Shown: one piece after another, positions 6,343 through 9,125 of the stretch
Layout of the letters: the number at the start of each line of letters is the position of its first letter
Position numbering within the stretch: the stretch's first letter is position 1
DNA from: an uncultured bacterium
GTDB lineage: Bacteria; Bacillota; Clostridia; Oscillospirales; Oscillospiraceae
Direction of reading: 5' to 3'
DNA: 9,125 nt
Assembly: GCA_905214155.1 (NCBI GenBank)
Contig: CAJMLC010000073.1
Location: forward strand, 1 to 9,125
Program-made: the position numbers and the translations under genes
The notes under the pieces: model-generated
Databases searched by the model: none
What the model was told of the DNA's origin: nothing
The model's input: the letters and a program-made list of their open reading frames with translations, nothing else

Positions 6343-7335
6343 ATGGAAGAACAGGAACTGCGGAACATCGTCGTCGCCACCGGGCCGGAGCTGCTCCGCG
6401 AGGGCCTTGTCGCCCGGACGTGGGGCAACATCAGCGCCCGCGTGGACGACACGCACTATCTCATTACGCCGAGCGGCATGGATTATGAAAAGCTGACGGC
6501 GGACGACCTCGTCCTCTGCGACCGCGTGCGCGGCACGTTTGAGGGCCAGAACCGGCCGTCGAGCGAGCGCGGCGTCCACGCCATTGCCTATGAGCTGTTC
6601 CCGGAGGTCGGCTTCGTCATTCACACGCATCAGGTCTACGCGACGGCGCTCGGGCTTGCGGGTTTCCAGCGGGGGAGCTTCACGGGTGACGAACGGGTGC
6701 GGCTCGGGGGCGTTGCAGTCGCGGAATACGGGTTATCCGGCTCGAAGAAGCTGTGGAACGCAGTGCGGCGCGCGATGGAGACCGGGGCGCACACCGTCTT
6801 CATGCCGCACCACGGCGCGCTCATCTGCGGACGCGACCACGAAGAGGCGATGCAGCGGGCGAAACTGCTCGAGACGCTCTGCCGCCGCTGCTGGCGCGGG
6901 ACGCTCACGCAGGAGGCGATCCTTCCGGCGGAGCAGCAGGGCTCCATGCTGGCAAAGGTCCGGCATGCGTACCCGAACGCCCGCTTTGTGACGACTGACG
7001 CGCTGCTGACGCTCGCGGCGCTGCAAAAACCGCTGCGCGCACAGCTGGACGATATGGCGCAGATGATCGGCGTGAAGATGCCGTGCGCGGAGCCGACGGC
7101 GAGCAGTATTTCTGCTGCATTGCGCCACTCCCCTGCCGTCCTCGTGCCGGGGATCGGCGCGGCAGTCTCGGCGGACGATCCGGGCGACTGCGCGGCGCTG
7201 GGGCTGCTTGCTGACAAGGCGGCCATCTCCGCACTGCACGTGCTCGCGCTCGGCGCGAAGGCCGACCTCGGCCTCGCGGATGCGGCGGGGCAGCACTGGG
7301 TCTACGTCCACAAATATTCGAAGCGGAAGGGGTAA
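6343..7335 (+). CDS. class II aldolase/adducin-family protein with an extra degenerate C-terminal half
   Basis: This 330-residue protein is much longer than ordinary class II aldolases or epimerases (about 210-230). Residues 1-185 carry a complete active site: GNIS (28-31) and TPSG (42-45) for phosphate binding, the acid/base Glu75 in RPSSERGVHA, zinc ligands His94 and His96 in VIHTHQ, and His157 in MPHHGAL. Such enzymes split ketose 1-phosphates to dihydroxyacetone phosphate and an aldehyde, or epimerise pentulose 5-phosphates. Residues about 200-305 look like a second copy of the same fold: FVTTDA (215-220) aligns to FVIHTH and VPGIGAA (268-274) to MPHHGAL, so all three zinc ligands are missing. 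GGAGG inside the kinase end serves as ribosome site, and the gene starts two bases after the kinase stop. The true substrate is unknown. Function through the kinase product is inferred. Confidence 0.88.
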   Translation: MEEQELRNIVVATGPELLREGLVARTWGNISARVDDTHYLITPSGMDYEKLTADDLVLCDRVRGTFEGQNRPSSERGVHAIAYELFPEVGFVIHTHQVYATALGLAGFQRGSFTGDERVRLGGVAVAEYGLSGSKKLWNAVRRAMETGAHTVFMPHHGALICGRDHEEAMQRAKLLETLCRRCWRGTLTQEAILPAEQQGSMLAKVRHAYPNARFVTTDALLTLAALQKPLRAQLDDMAQMIGVKMPCAEPTASSISAALRHSPAVLVPGIGAAVSADDPGDCAALGLLADKAAISALHVLALGAKADLGLADAAGQHWVYVHKYSKRKG

Positions 7336-7340
7336 CGACG

Positions 7341-7769
7341 ATGCAGAAAAAGAAAGAGGTCTGGCGCGCGGTCAAATTTATGCTGTTCTCCGCCTCGGCG
7401 GGCATCATCCAGATCGGGCTGTTCACGCTGCTGAATGAGCTCGCGAAGTGGAGCTACTGGCCGTGCTATCTGATCGCGCTGGTGGCGTCGGTGGTGTGGA
7501 ACTTCACGCTGAACCGGAAGTTTACGTTCAAAAGCGCCAACAATGTGCCGAAGGCAATGGCGCTGGTGCTCTGCTATTACGCGATATTCACGCCGCTGTC
7601 CACGATTTTCGGAAACTGGCTGGTAGAATCCTGCCACTGGAACGAATATCTGGTGACAGTCCTCAATATGCTCTTGAATTTTGTCACGGAATACCTGTTC
7701 GACACGTTCGTCGTCTTCCGCGGCAGCATGGATACGAATGACATCGCGAAAAAGGAGGACGCGAAATGA
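7341..7769 (+). CDS. GtrA-family small membrane protein
   Basis: This 142-residue protein has four hydrophobic segments (about 12-32, 40-56, 72-94 and 103-125) and the two GtrA hallmarks: VWNFTLNRKFTF (52-63) after the second segment and NFVTEYLFDTFVVFR (113-127) in the fourth. GtrA proteins are thought to help move lipid-linked sugars across the membrane, or to partner with glycosyltransferases in surface glycan modification; this is family knowledge. The ATG follows GGAAGGGG with eight bases between, five bases after the aldolase stop, and its stop overlaps the aminotransferase start (ATGA). No glycosyltransferase is seen in the window, so its role inside a kinase/aldolase operon is unclear. 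Confidence 0.9.
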   Translation: MQKKKEVWRAVKFMLFSASAGIIQIGLFTLLNELAKWSYWPCYLIALVASVVWNFTLNRKFTFKSANNVPKAMALVLCYYAIFTPLSTIFGNWLVESCHWNEYLVTVLNMLLNFVTEYLFDTFVVFRGSMDTNDIAKKEDAK

Positions 7770-9125
7770 CAAATTGCGGCATCAGCCGTTGGGACGACCC
7801 CAACGAGATCAACGCGAGGCTGAAGGCCCTGACCAGCCAGCCGATCTGGGAGGTCACGGACGAGTATTATAACAACGTCATTCTGAAATACTTTGACGAG
7901 CAGTGCAAGGGCTCGAAGGCGGTCTATGAGGAGTCGAAGGAGTACATCCCCGGCGGCGTCCAGCACAATCTGGCGTTCAACAAGCCGTTCCCGATGTGCA
8001 TGGCCAAGGCCAATGGCGCATACCTCTACGACAAGGACGGCAACCGCTATATCGACTTCTTACAGGCGGGCGGCCCGACGATCCTCGGCAGCAACTACCC
8101 GGTGATCCGGGAGGCGGTGATCGGGCTGCTGAATGAGTGCGGCCCGGTGACGGGACTGCTGCACGAGTCGGAGCTGATGATCGCGCGGGAGATCAACCGG
8201 CACATGCCGAACGTGGAGATGTTCCGCATGCTCGGCAGCGGCACAGAGTCTGTGATGGCGGCGATGCGCATCGCGCGCATCGCGACCGGCAAGAAGCGCG
8301 TCATCAAGATCGGCGGCGCGTACCACGGCTGGTCCGACCAGGTGGTCTACGGGCTGAAAATTCCGGGCAGCCGCGCGCTGCTCGAATCCCACGGGATTCC
8401 GGGCGGCTGCTATGAAGCGACGGACGAGGTCCGTCCGAACGACCTCGAGATGCTCGAGGAAATGTTAAAGCGCAACCGCCTGCTCGGCGGGACGGCGGCG
8501 GTGCTCGTGGAGCCGGTCGGCCCAGAGAGCGGCACACGCCCCGTTGCGCACGACTATAACGCGGGCGTACGGGCGCTCTGCGATAAGTATGGCGCGCTGA
8601 TGGTCTTCGACGAGGTTGTGACGGGATTCCGCGTGGCGCTCTCCGGCGCGCAGGGCTATTTCGGCGTCGTGCCGGATCTCACGGTATTCGGCAAGATCGT
8701 CGCGGGCGGTTATCCGGCGGCCGGCGGCGTCGGAGGCAAGAAGGAATACGCGCAGCTGATGGCGGCGGGCCTCGCCACAGGCAAGCACCGCGCCTACGTC
8801 GGCGGCACGCTGGCTGCCAATCCCCTCTCCTGCCTCGCGGGCTACACGGCCATCCGCGAGATCGAACGCACGAACGCCTGCGAGATCGCAGGACGGATGG
8901 GCGACCGGCTCTGCGACGGACTGAAGGGTCTGCTTGCGCAGTATGGGCTGCCGTTTGTGGCGTACAACCAGGGCTCGATCGTGCATCTGGAATGCACGGG
9001 CGCGATGAGCTTTGACTTCTCGTCGATGTCGTTTGCAAAGTCGGCGATGGGGCTGCTCAAGCACAAGGACATGATGTATGTCCGCAAGGATTCGATGGAG
9101 CGCATGGGCGCGGCCTATATGGCAA
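7766..9125 (+). CDS. class III PLP aminotransferase, glutamate-1-semialdehyde aminotransferase-like (3' end missing)
   Basis: The visible 453 residues belong to class III pyridoxal-phosphate aminotransferases and resemble the glutamate-1-semialdehyde aminomutase branch. Motifs: IPGGVQHNL (61-69); LGSGTESVMAAMRIARIATG (156-175) for cofactor phosphate; YHGWSD (186-191); VEPVG (248-252); FDEVVTGFR (281-289) with Asp282 on the PLP ring; FGKIVAGGYPAAGG (308-321) with Lys310 as Schiff-base lysine; and GGTLAANPLS (346-355). The N-terminus is about 45 residues longer than usual before IPGGV. The gene runs off the window with probably only some tens of residues lost. AAAGGAGG precedes the ATG. The neighbours are not tetrapyrrole genes, so a role in haem synthesis is unlikely. 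A sugar-derived aldehyde or keto compound is a more plausible substrate, by inference. A PLP phospho-lyase role is an alternative. Confidence 0.92.
   Translation, partial: MTNCGISRWDDPNEINARLKALTSQPIWEVTDEYYNNVILKYFDEQCKGSKAVYEESKEYIPGGVQHNLAFNKPFPMCMAKANGAYLYDKDGNRYIDFLQAGGPTILGSNYPVIREAVIGLLNECGPVTGLLHESELMIAREINRHMPNVEMFRMLGSGTESVMAAMRIARIATGKKRVIKIGGAYHGWSDQVVYGLKIPGSRALLESHGIPGGCYEATDEVRPNDLEMLEEMLKRNRLLGGTAAVLVEPVGPESGTRPVAHDYNAGVRALCDKYGALMVFDEVVTGFRVALSGAQGYFGVVPDLTVFGKIVAGGYPAAGGVGGKKEYAQLMAAGLATGKHRAYVGGTLAANPLSCLAGYTAIREIERTNACEIAGRMGDRLCDGLKGLLAQYGLPFVAYNQGSIVHLECTGAMSFDFSSMSFAKSAMGLLKHKDMMYVRKDSMERMGAAYMA

Noticed and set aside
7766..9125. Naming the aminotransferase hemL
   Set aside because: Family motifs fit, but the N-terminal extension and the kinase/aldolase neighbours do not suit tetrapyrrole synthesis, so only the family-level call is kept.

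Overview
The window reads like a piece of a high-GC Firmicute chromosome, most likely a gut Clostridium-class organism of the Oscillospiraceae type. This is an inference from three things: GC-rich codon use, strong purine-rich ribosome binding sites (GGAGG type) before almost every gene, and consensus TTGACA/TATAAT promoters combined with a YtrA-type GntR regulator and ABC module typical of Firmicutes. No rRNA, tRNA, CRISPR array, insertion sequence or prophage gene was seen. Both operons have similar base composition, so nothing marks one of them as a recent import.

The layout is two divergent operons that share a control region of about 190 bp (3913-4106). Leftward (minus strand, 3912 down to 118) are five tightly packed, mostly overlapping genes: a short YtrA-type GntR repressor, two multi-spanning membrane proteins, an ABC ATPase, and a secreted protein of unknown family, probably a lipoprotein. 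The operon ends in a near-perfect intrinsic terminator (80-116) directly after the last stop codon. Its promoter has both consensus hexamers, and an inverted repeat covers the -10 box. This resembles the Bacillus ytr-type stress or export modules: repressor, ATPase and small permeases, induced when the repressor releases. The exported substrate cannot be read from the sequence.

Rightward (plus strand, 4107 to beyond 9125) are a TetR-family regulator, an FGGY-family sugar kinase, a class II (zinc) aldolase with an extra C-terminal half, a small GtrA-family membrane protein, and a class III PLP aminotransferase of the glutamate-1-semialdehyde aminotransferase type, cut by the window end. The promoter has perfect -35 and -10 boxes with 17-bp spacing. 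A perfect 10+4+10 palindrome lies on the predicted transcription start, so TetR probably represses its own operon. Genes are separated by 2-5 bp or overlap, so they are probably co-translated.

Kinase plus class II aldolase is the classical logic of ketose catabolism (phosphorylate, then retro-aldol cleavage to a triose phosphate and an aldehyde). Adding an aminotransferase and a GtrA flippase-like protein is not a standard textbook set, and no transporter, isomerase or dehydrogenase is seen before the window ends. The most interesting points are this unassigned pathway and the aldolase's second half, which appears to be a degenerate copy of the aldolase fold that has lost all three zinc-binding histidines.
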